The translations under genes were made by a program, and so were the position numbers. This document shows, one piece after another, positions 15,001 through 32,424 of a stretch of 64,000 bases of DNA. Every line of letters begins with the position of its first letter. Position 1 is the first letter of the stretch. This DNA is from Marisa cornuarietis. Its lineage: Eukaryota > Mollusca > Gastropoda > Architaenioglossa > Ampullariidae. Below the pieces are notes generated by a model, which did not search any database, had not been told where the DNA came from, and was given only the letters and a program-made list of their open reading frames with translations. Location of the stretch: the NCBI GenBank assembly GCA_004794655.1, contig SMMW01000080.1, forward strand, positions 961,501 to 1,025,500, given 5' to 3'.

Positions 15001-16377
15001 ACCATCGACTGTAAACCAAGGAAACAAGTAACAACAAAAGTTGATAACATCTAATGAAATTTAACCTGTTACGATGTGGACTGTTTCAGCAGAAAAACAC
15101 AGAAGCTGAAGTTTCTCATATACTGTCTGAAGCATCACAGCACCACAGTCGCATCACATTCTCTCATAAAGGAAAGGAAACATACTCCTGGAAAGGAAAC
15201 ATACTCCTAGCTGTAAACCAAATTTCTTATTCAAGTGTTCATCAGCTAAAGACAAATCTCTGTTGCACTAGTGAGTATCCAAAACAAAAGGCCAGAGGGC
15301 CAGACACACTCTTAAAGCATCAGCTGCTCAAAACAAATGACTCCAGAACAAGCGCTCACTAATGCTAATACAAATATTGTAATAATTACAATCTGCTCCA
15401 AAAGCTAAATTTTAGGTGACAGAGATGGGCAAGACCTACAGCATGGATTCCAAAGGAAAGCAAACTTCCTACCTTCCAGACCAGTATGACTGGAGAAAGT
15501 ATAAAGCGTTTTAGGGTGTAGCTGAGAAAAAGGATGGGGAGAGGATGGAAGGAGGCCAGTCCAGATAATGAATGCCTGGCATTGTTAATCAAGTATGAGT
15601 TTAGGGCATAACGCTGCAATGATTTAGTCAAGAAAACAAACAAGTTCTGTCTTTCAACTTTTCTTTCATACAGACTCTTCTGAACCCAGGATTTTAAAAG
15701 GCATGTAAAAGTTTCTTTAGTAAAATGTCCCACTTGGGTCATATTTAGTTTTAATGTGCTGAGGAAATGTTTGTGAACTTGCTCTTATAAGGGTACAGCA
15801 TGCAGACTCAAAATCCTAGTGGACTTATTTGTATGCTGGTTGCCATGCATTAGTAAGCATACACATGAAATTGCAAGACAGAAAATTGATTTCATTTACA
15901 TGCATCTGTTTTGGTAGAAGCACAGTAGACAAAACAATTTTCTGTTGTGCAATATCTGTTTGATCTCTTTTTATCTGCAGGTCTTGTAATAAATGGACTG
16001 CAATATCAGTATATATCACAGGTGCATGTATTCAAAATCTGTGTAATTTAACAAAACTTCTTTTCTTCCTATGAGTACCCAACAATGAAATGCTTATGAT
16101 CGACATCTCTCGATCTACAGCAAAACACTTATTTTCACTATAACCATTGTATGATTTTAAAAAGGTCTTCGTTGTCATAACTCAAAGAAAGTTAGATACT
16201 ATTAAATACTCTAGTCGATAATCGTGAAGATTATATCGATCTACAGAGTAGCCGCGTACGTAGCTTGTCTCTGTCAGCGCCATAGTGACGTAAGATTTGT
16301 ACCAATCACCTCAACTCACCGTCGACAGCTGCTGCATAAGAAAACCGTTTGAGGTTTACGTCGTCGTGATCCGCCAT
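1..16377 (-). CDS. Anoctamin (TMEM16 family), ANO7/ANO1-like, 5' two thirds of gene
   Basis: This is a multi-pass membrane protein of the Ca2+-activated chloride channel / phospholipid scramblase family. I assembled 18 exons by GT-AG sites and phase (high to low coordinate): 16377-16320, 15008-14917, 11795-11640, 11199-11104, 10213-10172, 7659-7511, 7088-6970, 6689-6634, 6034-5931, 5831-5697, 5077-4917, 4378-4296, 3894-3823, 2844-2767, 2199-1990, 1311-1163, 727-673, 82-1. They give about 632 codons with no stop. Family motifs in order: [18 protein letters not shown] (N-terminal domain), [15 protein letters not shown] (TM1), the Cys-rich [12 protein letters not shown] loop, [12 protein letters not shown] (TM2), INLVIIIVL (TM4), FFKGRFVGRPG (TM5 end) and [17 protein letters not shown] in TM6. 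The NPVTG linker, LRTQSEYDN and FGARQEE resemble ANO7 most. The TM6 Asn that binds Ca2+ in ANO1 is present; the other Ca2+ ligands and the C-terminus lie beyond the left edge. The ATG has a strong Kozak context (GCCATGG). Confidence 0.93.
291..360 (+). repeat. Possible tRNA-derived SINE fragment
   Basis: A box-like text TGTCTGATGGTTAGCATG is followed about 35 bases later by a B box-like AGTTTGAAGCC. This spacing is seen in SINE heads. No target duplication or tail was found. It lies in an anoctamin intron. Confidence 0.3.
3026..3194 (-). repeat. tRNA-derived SINE with target site duplication
   Basis: On the minus strand a tRNA-like head (A box around CTGGCTAACAGTTAGCA, B box GGGTTCAGCTC) is followed by a GTCTCGGGCACGCTG body and a C-rich 3' end. 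The flanks ACAGGTGTCTGGT (3013-3025) and ACAGTTGTCTGGT (3195-3207) match at 12 of 13 bases and read as the target duplication. It sits in the intron between the LKEPHLPFW exon and the EPPRPEYLS exon of the anoctamin gene. The head and body resemble the copy at 25555-25801. Confidence 0.65.
4216..4240. repeat. Short (AC)n microsatellite in anoctamin intron
   Basis: About twelve CA units. No coding meaning. Confidence 0.9.
5382..5460. repeat. Imperfect tandem duplication, unit about 49 bp
   Basis: Two successive blocks share AACCAWAGACTATA followed by TTCT, TGC and TACT steps (ACCAAAGACTATAATTCTC..., ACCATAGACTATACTTCTT...). It lies in the anoctamin intron upstream of the [10 protein letters not shown] exon. 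Confidence 0.6.
6408..6570. repeat. Complex tandem repeat in anoctamin intron
   Basis: GATGGAATACAG recurs four times (two copies slightly changed) with ATATTATAYAG between them. The outermost copies also share a following block, GATGTCTCCTTGCAAAGGGA versus GACGTCGCCTGACAAAGGGA. This shows a short-unit array inside a larger duplication. Confidence 0.7.
8595..8740. repeat. Imperfect ~96 bp direct duplication
   Basis: ACTAGATCACATTAAGCTAATGA and ACTGGATCATATTATGCTAATGA begin near 8619 and 8715, each preceded by a GGAGG/GGAGA...CCCCC-like block. It is intronic to the anoctamin gene. Function unknown. Confidence 0.5.
9917..10003. repeat. Tandem duplication, unit about 51 bp
   Basis: ATGCTCTAAATACAGTGAACC and ATGCTCTAAACACAGTGAACC, each followed by ACTTRTGWTCAC, lie about 50 bases apart in an anoctamin intron. 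Confidence 0.65.
11824..11886. repeat. Tandem duplication, unit about 36 bp
   Basis: CATTAATCTCGGTGATGTTTT and CATTAATCTCTGTGATGTTTT occur in succession just upstream (minus strand) of the TRNMYFDD anoctamin exon. Confidence 0.65.
15169..15209. repeat. Two perfect tandem copies of a ~20 bp unit
   Basis: GGAAAGGAAACATACTCCT is repeated twice in direct succession in the first intron of the anoctamin gene. Confidence 0.8.
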
Positions 16378-17460
16378 GGCAGCATTATATACGTACAAAT
16401 TAAAAGTTCTCAGCAGAACTTCGATCGTCCAACTGTCGTAGATGCACCACCACCAACAGACCTGCACCTTGCGTCGTCATGCTTCGGCTACCACAGCCTC
16501 GGTTTACTGTCACAGTAGGCCTACATGTGTAAGGCCCCCGAGCGGAGTGGAGGGACACAAACACTTGCACACGGCCGTTGCACTAACGACACACGAGGGC
16601 TCAATCAGGATGCAAAAAGAACTCGATCTTGATGTCACAACCCCGACACCAGTACCCCCCACCAACAACCTCTCTCGATCAATCAACACTGTGACAATAC
16701 TTTACGTCCCTGTGTGCACTCTGTGATCACATAGTCTCGTGATCTCAAGACGCGCTCGTCTGTCAGTAGGTCTTCTCTTTCTCGCCGTGAGGTGCTCCCT
16801 TCCTGACTTACCCTCCGCATTCCACCCCTCTTGTTTACAGATCAGGCATGACGGTGAGTTGCGACGTACATGCTCCTACTCTACTCAGCTCCTTCCCCCC
16901 CATCATCCCTTAAAAAACCTGGACCTATCCATCCATTTCAATGATATTAATGCTGCGTGGGAAAGTCTAATACTTTCTACGGGGAGGAACGGTCTCCTGA
17001 ATGAGCAACGCCCATGGCACTAGAGCTGATTTACAATATTATACGTCCTCGTATAAAGGAAAACGCGTCTCAGTGTCCAAATGTGCTTGCTCAGTTTTTC
17101 TTCATTTTTTTATATTACAACGTATGCTAAATGTCATAAAACGTCTGCCCAGGGAGTGCAACAAATCTTTAATTTGTGTGTGTGTGTGTTGGGGAGGGGG
17201 CGTGCGTGTGTACATGCTAGTGCAAATAAAAAAATGAGCAAGTGAGAGAGAAGGAATTCCGGGCTCATGTAATTGAGCTACTGATAGGTGGAGAATGGCA
17301 CTGTCTACTCACCAACAAATACCAATTCAAAATAGAAAATTCCTAGCTGAATACCTCTGATACACTTTTATCATCCATATGCATTCTAACCTGATGTATT
17401 CTTGCTGCATGAAAGTGTGTCTGCACAGATGAATTAAAAGTAGTTAACTGTTTGTTAACT

Positions 17461-17505
17461 GAATTGTTGTGAGACAAGGTTCATTTTACTACAACACACC
17501 ACTGG
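17461..17505. repeat. Dispersed ~43 bp repeat, copy 1
   Basis: GAATTGTTGTGAGACAAGGT, TCATTTTACTAC and RACACACCA follow in order and recur almost unchanged at 21081-21122. The flanks differ, so this is a conserved piece of an unclassified repeat. Confidence 0.6.
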
Positions 17506-18493
17506 GAAAACTTTGCCAACTTTATTTCATATGGTGCAGTAGAGGTATACATCCATTCAAAAACTTCTTGATGAATACTCCACTAATAACCTCTCTTGTA
17601 AGATTTTCTTTACCATACTTCACAGTGAATCTCCAGTTATGTTTCTGTCGACTCCATATCTTATGAGATGATGTAAAGTACTCCACAGTTTCATCTTTTA
17701 CCTGAGAACATCTTAAAATTATCACTAATTGTCTTTTATCTATGAGAAGGAGACGGCTCAACAATCTTCCACTTTGAATATGCCATCTAAAAGGAGTCGT
17801 TTAACACTCTGTGTGTGTGTGTGTGAGACTTAAACTTTATTCAGTAGGCTTGTGCCCATGACTGAAGGGAGGTAAATACGGCACATGCAGTTACATTTTA
17901 TACTCATACAAAAATAAATAGCTAACTAAGTATAGAGTGAAGGGAAGTAAACACTAAGAACAGCATACACACCAGTGTACCAACGCCAAGAATGTTTCTA
18001 TCAAACAATAGGTTATCTCATGGGTCCTCAAAAACAATGCTGACAAGATGTGTATTAAACACAGTGCTGGGCATAGCTTGAGCAAAGATCTAGATTTTGA
18101 AGTTTAACAAAAACTAGGTGCATGTGTGTTAGAGAGAGAAAGAGCAAGAGAAAAAAGATTAAATAAATAGATAAATGAATGCAAGGATGCATGATCACAA
18201 TGCTGGTTAGACTAAAAGCGAATCAATGAATGAGTGTGGGTGAAGTAGAAGTCAGAGAGTGTGATGGTGAAGGAGACAATAAGTTCCTGAAATAACCATT
18301 TTGATTTTGCAACTCTCCCATTCCCTCTCGACCCCTTATATGAATTTCAACACAAAAATCAGGATACATATTAGTACAGTAAATGATTCTTTGATATTAT
18401 ACACTTATGTTCTTAAATTCTTTCTCTCTCACTCACACACACACACACATTACCACTGCCACCATTCATAACAACTACATTGCCCCAATCTAC

Positions 18494-18554
18494 CTTTTCT
18501 TTCGTCGGCCTCCTCTGCTAGCATGTGAAGCTTGACATCCTCACCAGATGCCAT
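18494..18554 (-). CDS. Candidate alternative first coding exon of the anoctamin gene
   Basis: Minus-strand ATG at 18554 opens MASGEDVKLHMLAEEADERK and leaves one base (G) before a GT donor at 18493-18492. That is the same phase as the 16377-16320 first exon, so it can splice to the exon at 15008 in frame. The start context is good (A at -3, G at +4). The peptide is acidic and hydrophilic, like other anoctamin N-termini, and about as long as the proximal first exon. A CTATACAG acceptor-like sequence lies 11 bases upstream of the ATG, so a further 5' UTR exon is possible. Assignment rests on position, strand, phase and composition, not on homology. Confidence 0.5.
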
Positions 18555-20660
18555 TGTCTTTCTCTTCTGTATAGTGGTAAAGCCACACCATTAGCCAGCT
18601 GCCTGACACGTCTAACTGTGCCAAGTGTTTCAGCCAGGTACACAATATAGTCAGTTATCCTGAGTGAATCACCATCTGTGCAACATGAGTAAATGGCATT
18701 TGCATGATTAATATTCAGTTATTTTGTTGATTGATGTACAACAACACTGTTCTGATAAACCAGGAAAAAATTGGGGACTGTTGACAGGGGAGATTTAGCA
18801 AATATGAGTGAGGCTAGAGTGGTGGTTTTGGTAATATAAATAGTAAGAAATGGTACTGCTAAATGCATTTCAAATAAGCTCCTTGGAATTATTAAACATG
18901 CATGATTTCGGGTAACATACAGCTTAAATTTTTCATTACAAATTTCCATTGTATGCTTTGGGTGAATGACATACATTTTCTTACCCAACTTAAGCAGGCC
19001 TGCATAACCTAATATTTATAAGCAGTCAAGAAGGGTCTCCTTTTATTTACAGCCCCTGTTTGTTAGGTAGTACATCAAGAGTGACATAAGTGCTCTGTTG
19101 AGGATGAAGAATGTGATCTTTTTTTAAAACTCAATGGTCGCGATAACCATTTGGTGAGCAGCTTGTCCACCGCATTAATAACTATAAGGAAGAATATTGT
19201 GGTTCAGATTTTCCTTTGACACATGACTTAAATCAGAAAGTAAATGTTAAGATGTACAGACATGTGGATAATAAGCCAAACAAAGCATTAACTCTTCAGA
19301 GTTTCTTTTATGTATTTAGTCAATAAAAAGCCTCATAACCCCTTATAGTTGATCAGCAAGATGCCCAGATTAATTCTAAATGAAAATGAAAGTCTTTAAA
19401 AAAAGCCTAAAGCTATAAAGAGTTAATATTAACTGAAAATGAAAATCTAAGATGTAAGAAGTTATTTCTGCAGTTGTGATTAAGGTTTTCCCGCATTAAC
19501 TTGTAGATGCACAGTAGAAATGGAAGGTATGATTTTTTTTTAATTACTGGTGGAATATTGATGGAATTGAATGCTCTTTCTGTAAGGTATCTACATATAT
19601 GAACAAACCATGTACAGATTCTGCATTCTACTTGTTTAATGTAACGATGTTTAGGAGACATCTACAAGTAACAATTTCTTTTAAGCAACATAAAAATTGT
19701 CATCCAGCATTATCAAATTGTAACAATTGTGGGGACAAGTTTACAGGCATTATCACTAAGGCTGCTACCACTGTACATCATTGATCCATTATTACTTACC
19801 TAAAAGACTATGTGGTATACAGCTATTAGTCACAGTGGGCACAATTATAGTGTTTATACAGTTTGCAACCGTAATTTTAAGACTCAATCGGCGCAAACAG
19901 CTGTATGTGCACGAAAGAAAGAAAGTACAGCATACGCAAATAGCTGTGTGTGGTGTGTGCATGAACGAAAGTCAAAGACAATGATACGCTGAAAATGTGA
20001 GTGCTACTGTCTCACTCGCTTGAATAGATATATAAACTGAAGTAAAGGATAAAGCATTGGTCAAACACTCTTTCTGCTTTTTTTATTTCTGCATTAGAAA
20101 TGAAATAATCAAGTAGGTCCTACTGGCTTTGCGACTGCACGTCCAAAAAATTTCGATTTCGTGCAGCGAAACAAAAATGAAATCTGACTACAAGACAAGC
20201 GAGCAAGAGATACAGGTGTGAGATCATTGATATGAATTTCCCGCTTTATTAACTGTCTGATATAATAAGCCAACACATACCCACAACGGGAGAAACTGAT
20301 ATGATATCGGTACTGTTGACACGTTAGTAGGTAGCAGCCGGTACACCTAACAGTCACCGATACTTGAGGGAAGGTGCCCGCCCCACCTCAGCAGTCTTGA
20401 AGAGTTACGTCCCGTGATCTCACCCTTAACAACGTGATGTCGAGGGCTTTTCCTCCAAACAGGTACCGCGTAGGTGTGTGCACAGACTTCTACGATTTCT
20501 GTGGGTGTGTGTGTGTATGTGTAGGAGTTCAACTGCTCACGGCGCACCTTTGATTTTTTGTTTGCTTAAATTTGTGGCCGTATTGGGTGTGGGGGGAACG
20601 TGTGAAATAATGAATGTGGTCTGAAATTGAAATGCAAGTTTTGTTCTCCTTAGGCACACA

Positions 20661-21070
20661 CGGGCCCCGGGGGCAGAGGGCATTACTGGGCTCCTTGTTT
20701 TATCCATTAACTGTAATCGTTAATTATTTTCCCATTATATAGTAGTATGCTTACAAGTTATAATTAGACTGGCAGTATCTGCATTACCTTTAGTAACATA
20801 ATAGACAGGAACCAACTATAAGATCTACACAACTGCGCACGAGATGAGGATTTAGAACTGTGTACACGTCAGTGGTCAGTATAAATAAGGAAAAAGGATT
20901 TTGCATTTTCAGTCGTGTTACTGTATTTGTTTTCTTTCCTCGGAGATTTACTTAAAAAAAAGAGAAAAATATCCACTGACCAAGGCCGGGCTTTATTCAC
21001 ACCCACGGGCCCGGGTACACCGGACCCGCCCCCCTGTTCCCCACCCTCTCTCTCGTCAGGCCTGGGCACA
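20661..21070. repeat. GC-rich interspersed repeat, copy A
   Basis: It starts with a CGGGCCCCGGGGGC block that leads into CATTAACTGTAATCGTTAAT, and ends with ACGGGCCCGGGTACACCGG and CTCGTCAGGCCTG. The same end blocks, in the same order, recur at 22278-22810. Family not recognised. Confidence 0.55.
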
Positions 21071-22277
21071 CACTGCTTAGTGAATTGTTGTGAGACAAGG
21101 TTCATTTTACTACGACACACCAGAATAAGCAGCATGCCTTTTATTTTTCATCTCAGTCTCCACCATTACAGGGGACGAATGAAATCATGCAGCTACTGAA
21201 CTAATATAAAGTACGACGTCAACAGAGGGTGGAGGGGTGAATATGCACAAAAGGGGTATAGTTATTAATACATATTTACAGAGGGTCCTTAGAGTCGGAA
21301 AGTATCTCAAATGGTTTATGGCTTACAAAGCATGTCTTAGTGCTAGGCTGGCTGATCACTATATAGTGGTGGAGAAGATTGGGGGGGGGGAGGGGAGGGA
21401 TACGTTAAAATTTGTGGTATAGGTATTTTAGTAGCTTTTGTCGGAAACAGGCTAGGGAGTTCATTTGCTGGAGTTGAGGTTGGAGATTATTCCAGAGCAC
21501 GCTCCTTTCTTCATGCTTGATTTAGATAGTTCAAATCTTTGATGAGGGATATTTTTGTGGAAACAAGCGAAGAGAGTATAGGGGACAGATTACCCGTTAA
21601 TGTATATTGTATAAAATGAAGATATGCTTTTGCTGTATTTCTACCTGTTGTTCAGTGGAAAGCCTCCTATCACACGACTGTATTTTTGGTTTTAGTAAAA
21701 CTGCTTTAACGAACTGGTGGGCAATTCGATGCGGTTCGCTTTTAAACTGTTGTTTAAGACCAAGACCCTATGGGGAACGGTAAACGAGGCCTATAAAGTG
21801 TGTAAAAGTTTTCTTCTAAACAGTTATCGCTTCTGTTGTTCTTGACAGATCTGGGGGTGAAATAATCAACGAGAGAGACATTGTACAATCACTCATTCTT
21901 TTGTTTTTGATTTTTTCGGCTTTTGAATGCTGACGTGTGAATGAATTATGACTGTATATATGTGGCTGTGGTTGGTGGTGAGTATAAGTGTGCGAAATAT
22001 GGTGTTGGTGATGTTCTGTGTTGATATTGATTAGTTGTAACTGTGTGAGCTGTTGCCTAATTACTCCTAGGGACAATTGTCTATTGCCTTGTGCGATAGG
22101 CTGACGTTTGTAGACTGTACATCAAATCTGCTGCAAGTCGTGGATGCAAAAGAACACTTTTCAAATCAATTTTTTTTTCATTTTCAGAATTCTAGAACCC
22201 GGAACTGTAGTCCTCTTGATGGATTAGAGGTATTGTCACACGACAAAGGACAGTATATAGGGCTGCTGAAAGCCAAC

Positions 22278-22810
22278 GTGGGCCCCGAGGCAGACGACCA
22301 TTCCGGGTCCCTTGCATTAATCATTAACTGTAATCGTTCATTATTTTTTCAGTATGCTTAAAAATCTTCATTATTATTATTATCATTATTATTATTTATT
22401 TATTATTATTATTGACTATTGGCTTGATACGTATCTGTGTATATGTGTATATTCATGATTGTAATGGTTAGATGAATGTTTGTATTTACACTATATGCTG
22501 GAATGAAAGTTTTGTGGTGAGCAAGCTTAAATATTTGCATTATACATTATGTATTATTATGTTGTACCCCTTATGCAATTGAGCCAAAAGCATGAATAGT
22601 TAAAACATTGCATCGTATTGTAGACCAGGGAATAGCCTATTGCAAACTTAAAATTTTATTTCTTCGTTTGTAATAGTTTGGTATTCTTACCCCAAACATT
22701 TGCTTATATGAAAAAGAAAAAAAATTACTGACGAAGGCTGGGCCCCTTCCACAGCCACGGGCCCGGGTATACCAGCCCTCCCTGACCACCCGTTCCCCTC
22801 GTCAGGCCTG
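22278..22810. repeat. GC-rich interspersed repeat, copy B
   Basis: The start block GTGGGCCCCGAGGCAG...CATTAACTGTAATCGTTCAT and the end block ACGGGCCCGGGTATACCAG...CTCGTCAGGCCTG match copy A. The middle differs and includes an (ATT)n run after AAAAATCTTC, the 3' tail seen in the LINE at 38136-39955. Confidence 0.5.
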
Positions 22811-23250
22811 AGTATATACAGTACATAGATTCTAGAAATTACTGATACTACTGGTTTGGTCGAGACCGAGGTATGGTCTAAGGGACAAAACCCAATTGTC
22901 ATCGCTTGATCCTTGACTGCAGTTGCTTCCAGTTAAATTCTGTCGCCTAACGATGTTATTCTCTCTCGCTCTCCATTTGAGTGCCGCTGCCAAGCTGTTG
23001 AAAAAAAAACACCCCAAACAAATAAACAAAAGTTCATGGCGAACACTGTGAACGAGAGCCTGAGCATGAAGAGAGTATGCTGTGAAAGTGGAGGCATAGT
23101 TAATAACTATGGAAACTGTATGATGTCACATCGTCTGTATTGCTCATGAAGTCGATACCTGACCCTAAACATCACGCTAATATAACTTCTAAGGCGATAT
23201 GTGGCTTTACAATATCCGAGCCTAATTGTACCCGACTTAAAAAAAAAACC

Positions 23251-23251
<1 letters not shown>

Positions 23252-23313
<62 letters not shown>
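23252..23313. repeat. (AC)n microsatellite
   Basis: About 30 uninterrupted CA units. The cysteine/valine and threonine/histidine open frames across it are artefacts of the repeat. Confidence 0.95.
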
Positions 23314-23314
<1 letters not shown>

Positions 23315-24159
23315 AGTGGGGTAGTAAGATACTCGCTTTGAGTGTGGGGGCGCAAACTCCATGATAACAGTGAACGGAGTTCACACTCCCACAATACGAA
23401 GACAAGGAGGGGGTGCGTGAGTGCAGCCATGCGGTGGTAGCATCACAACATATAGGCTGCTTTCAGTGTTAAACAATAAAGAAACACTTAACAAAAAACA
23501 AAACTCATTGAAAAATGACTTACCAGGTTCTCGCAATCACAACAAAATTATGTAATATTCAGAAAAAAACTTTACAATCATGTTAATCCCATTCAGGATT
23601 TGCATGTCTGTGCCAAACCCCTAGCCCCCCCCCCACCCCGCAAAAAAAATAATCAACGAAAACATGCGTGCTCTTTGATTAATGCCTTTGATTTGTAGTA
23701 AAGTGGTGTTTCTTTTCCCTTTCTTTAGGTCAAGAGCTGGATGTTAAAAAAAAGTCATAAATGTTGCTTATTCTCTAACCGTCATAAATAAAAGTTTGTC
23801 AATTGTCTCTCTCTTTCTCGGCTCCTTTTTTATACTTTGTGAAGAATCACATCTGAAACATTTAGCTCAGTAGATATTCTTGTCTCAGTATCTTTTTTTG
23901 AGGGGCGGTTGCCCCCTGGTTCCTACGCCACCACACACACACACACACACAAATAAAATAATCCCTACTACCCGGTTATTACGACAAATCACTTATCTAG
24001 TGTCTTTACAGTACCACACAAATCTCTAATGGACTGCCCCTGGTGAGCAGTCAGGCAGCTGCTCGAGAAAATATCTCGGGAGTGTTCCAAATCCAAAGAG
24101 ACTATTTGATTTGGTGGCTACTGTCAGGTCACCTTTCTTGCGCATATACACTCTTGGAA

Positions 24160-24203
24160 GTTTATGCCTATGTAGCTATATATGCCGTATTGTTGTCCTC
24201 TTC
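24160..24203 (+). promoter_or_regulatory. Probable core promoter of GST gene 1
   Basis: GCTATATATGCC (TATA-like) lies about 30 bases upstream of CACTATTCTTTCAGCAGCTTG. That sequence resembles GCCATTCTTTCTGCAGCTGG upstream of the second GST first exon. The exact start site cannot be read from sequence. Confidence 0.4.
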
Positions 24204-24270
24204 ACTATTCTTTCAGCAGCTTGAGGTTGAGGCTGGAAAGCCCCGTTACTCGCAGTCGACCACTCATAGA

Positions 24271-30375
<6,105 letters not shown>

Positions 30376-30567
30376 TTACCCCTGTACCGGTCTAGCGCAG
30401 CGCTCCATCAAAGGCAACAGCAAGCAATATCGATCAAAAATGCCACGTATACAAAAAAACCAACCTGTCTGCAATGATTTAAAAAAACAGTTATGAACTT
30501 TTATTTATTTATTTTTGTTCTTGATCCAAAACTTCTGGGAATCTGCTGGATGAATTTGTGTTTACAA

Positions 30568-30573
30568 AATAAA
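30568..30573 (+). terminator. Polyadenylation signal of GST copy 1
   Basis: AATAAA lies 193 bases after the TAG stop. Confidence 0.6.
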
Positions 30574-32424
30574 ATTGAAGGACAATTTTACAAACATACC
30601 TTTGTAACTTTGTCCAGTTTTGTGTAATACATAAACATTGTAATTATGCAATACGCTCTCTCTCTCTCTCACACACAATAAGCCCTTGGCGGCAACAAAA
30701 GCACAACCAGTAAAGGAGATGAAATATACGGTTAATATTGTAAATCGTGTAAACTGTCATATCTAGACTTGACCTGTTATATAGTGCTCGAAATAAAAAG
30801 GGTTTAAAAAACATTCTTGGTCTCTGAATGGCCAGTATAGTCACCAAACACAGGAACTGGAAAATCTTTGTATTCTTGAGCATTTGGAGGTAGATCGTGG
30901 GTGTCAGTCGTGTACCACCGCGGCCTCCGATTCACACCGGCTGCTGTAACCCGAAAATATTTTTAAGTTGAAAATGGAAAATATATGACCATAAGCTTTA
31001 CACTGGGGAGAAATAAGAGAGATAAGTGCAGTAAGCACCACAGAACAATGAACTTAGTCGTAACACCGCTTTACAGATTCTTCACCCCGGCAAGACTGCA
31101 TAGAACTCGCGGTCATGACCCCGAGTTGTCCTGGAAAGCGGCTCGACGTATGTTCGTGTCTGATATCTGTTCCGACAGTCGCTAAATCCTTTGTCTGGCA
31201 TCTTCTTTAATCAGGAGATATCACCTTTGGTGACCCCTAACATCTGGCGCGTGAGGACACTTGTCAGTCAAGCCAGAGCCTCTCTTTCTCGCGTGACATC
31301 AACACGAAACCTTCACCCCGTGAAAATTACACCACCTAGCTATTACAACTAACAAGAATACAATTAAAAGTACGTGATTCCAACTTAGGTGTTAAATAAC
31401 AAAACAGAGTGTTTAACAGTTAGTGGAAAATTCAACAGACAAATATTAACACGAGAAAATGAACGAATGAAAAACCAGATGCACGGTGAAGACGAATTTT
31501 AACGATGGCTAAGACATCAATGATTAGAAAAGTATGACTAACTGCTGATAATTGTAAAATATAGTAACGTGTAGCTGTATACAGACCCTTATGTATGTCG
31601 ATTCTAAAAAAGTTGTTGAGAGGGATGATTGAAAAGATTTCTGCATAGCCGGAGAAACGTTGTCTTCACGGAGGTGATCCGTCATATGGCCGAAATGACC
31701 CGTTGACCTACGCAAGCGTTCTGTGAGACGCGAATGGCGAAGGCTCAGATTGTGACACGGAAAAAAAAATCACTCGTCAATGAGCGTGGCGTATCTTAGT
31801 GAGTTACATCAACCCCCCCGTGAACCAATCTTCACGCCCCACTGACGTTTTCCGTGTCCTAGTTACCCGAGTTTCGGCCTCGACAATGATCGGTTGGAAG
31901 GAAATTAAGGTCGCTCAGGGTTGGCACAGCAGCTCTCGAATAGCGTTGCAGACACAGCCCCTCTTTAAAATGTTAAGTTCGATCTACTGTTAGCTCATGG
32001 GTCGGCAGGTCCATCAAGAGGGTGCTGATGCTCGTTGTCATGTTCTATTTCTCTCGCCGTGCCGCTGTTCAGGGAGAGCAACTTGGGAAGAAACTTCCGA
32101 AATCGGCGAGTTATCCCGAACATAACACGATGCAAAGAATCAATCATTGAAGGAATGAAAGTTTTCAATGAATGTGTTTATTTTGCTAACTTAGTCAAGC
32201 CACATCCATTTCCACTGTGTGTTGATGAGTTTAAGCCGTTCTATTATAGTTGAAATACCTCAGTCGACAGTGACCTACTTTTTGTCCCCTCGATCTACCC
32301 ACGGTCTGTGCTCAAAAAAGATTTGTTCTCAAACGGTCAAATATTCTGTAATTCTCGAATGGCACAGTCGCCAATTTCAAACCGCTGACTCTTTCATTTA
32401 CAGCAAGGGCAGCGACCACATAAC
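30574..32424. other. Intergenic region between GST copy 1 and the MADF gene
   Basis: No exon is supported. 31040-31340 is a CpG-richer block of unknown nature, with GGAGATATCACCTTTGGTGACC near 31213. Just before the MADF start, TTCATTTACAG at 32393-32403 could be an acceptor for a 5' UTR exon. Confidence 0.5.

Larger units (their letters stand above)
18555..24203. other. Intergenic region, repeats only
   Basis: I see no exon that can be supported between the anoctamin upstream exon and the first GST exon. It holds the 43 bp repeat at 21081-21122, two copies of a GC-rich repeat (20661-21070 and 22278-22810), an (ATT)n run near 22360-22415, and (AC)n runs near 23252-23313 and 23932-23951. Homopolymer G and C runs occur near 21380 and 23623. 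Confidence 0.6.

Noticed and set aside
16442..17237. Several plus-strand open frames upstream of the anoctamin start
   Set aside because: They overlap in different frames, lack family motifs and splice support, and coincide with the CpG-richer promoter side.
23107..23430. Long open frames of alternating Cys-Val or Thr-His
   Set aside because: They are translations of the (AC)n microsatellite; the same holds at 26121-26693, 57594-57785, 60920-61223 and 61427-61624.
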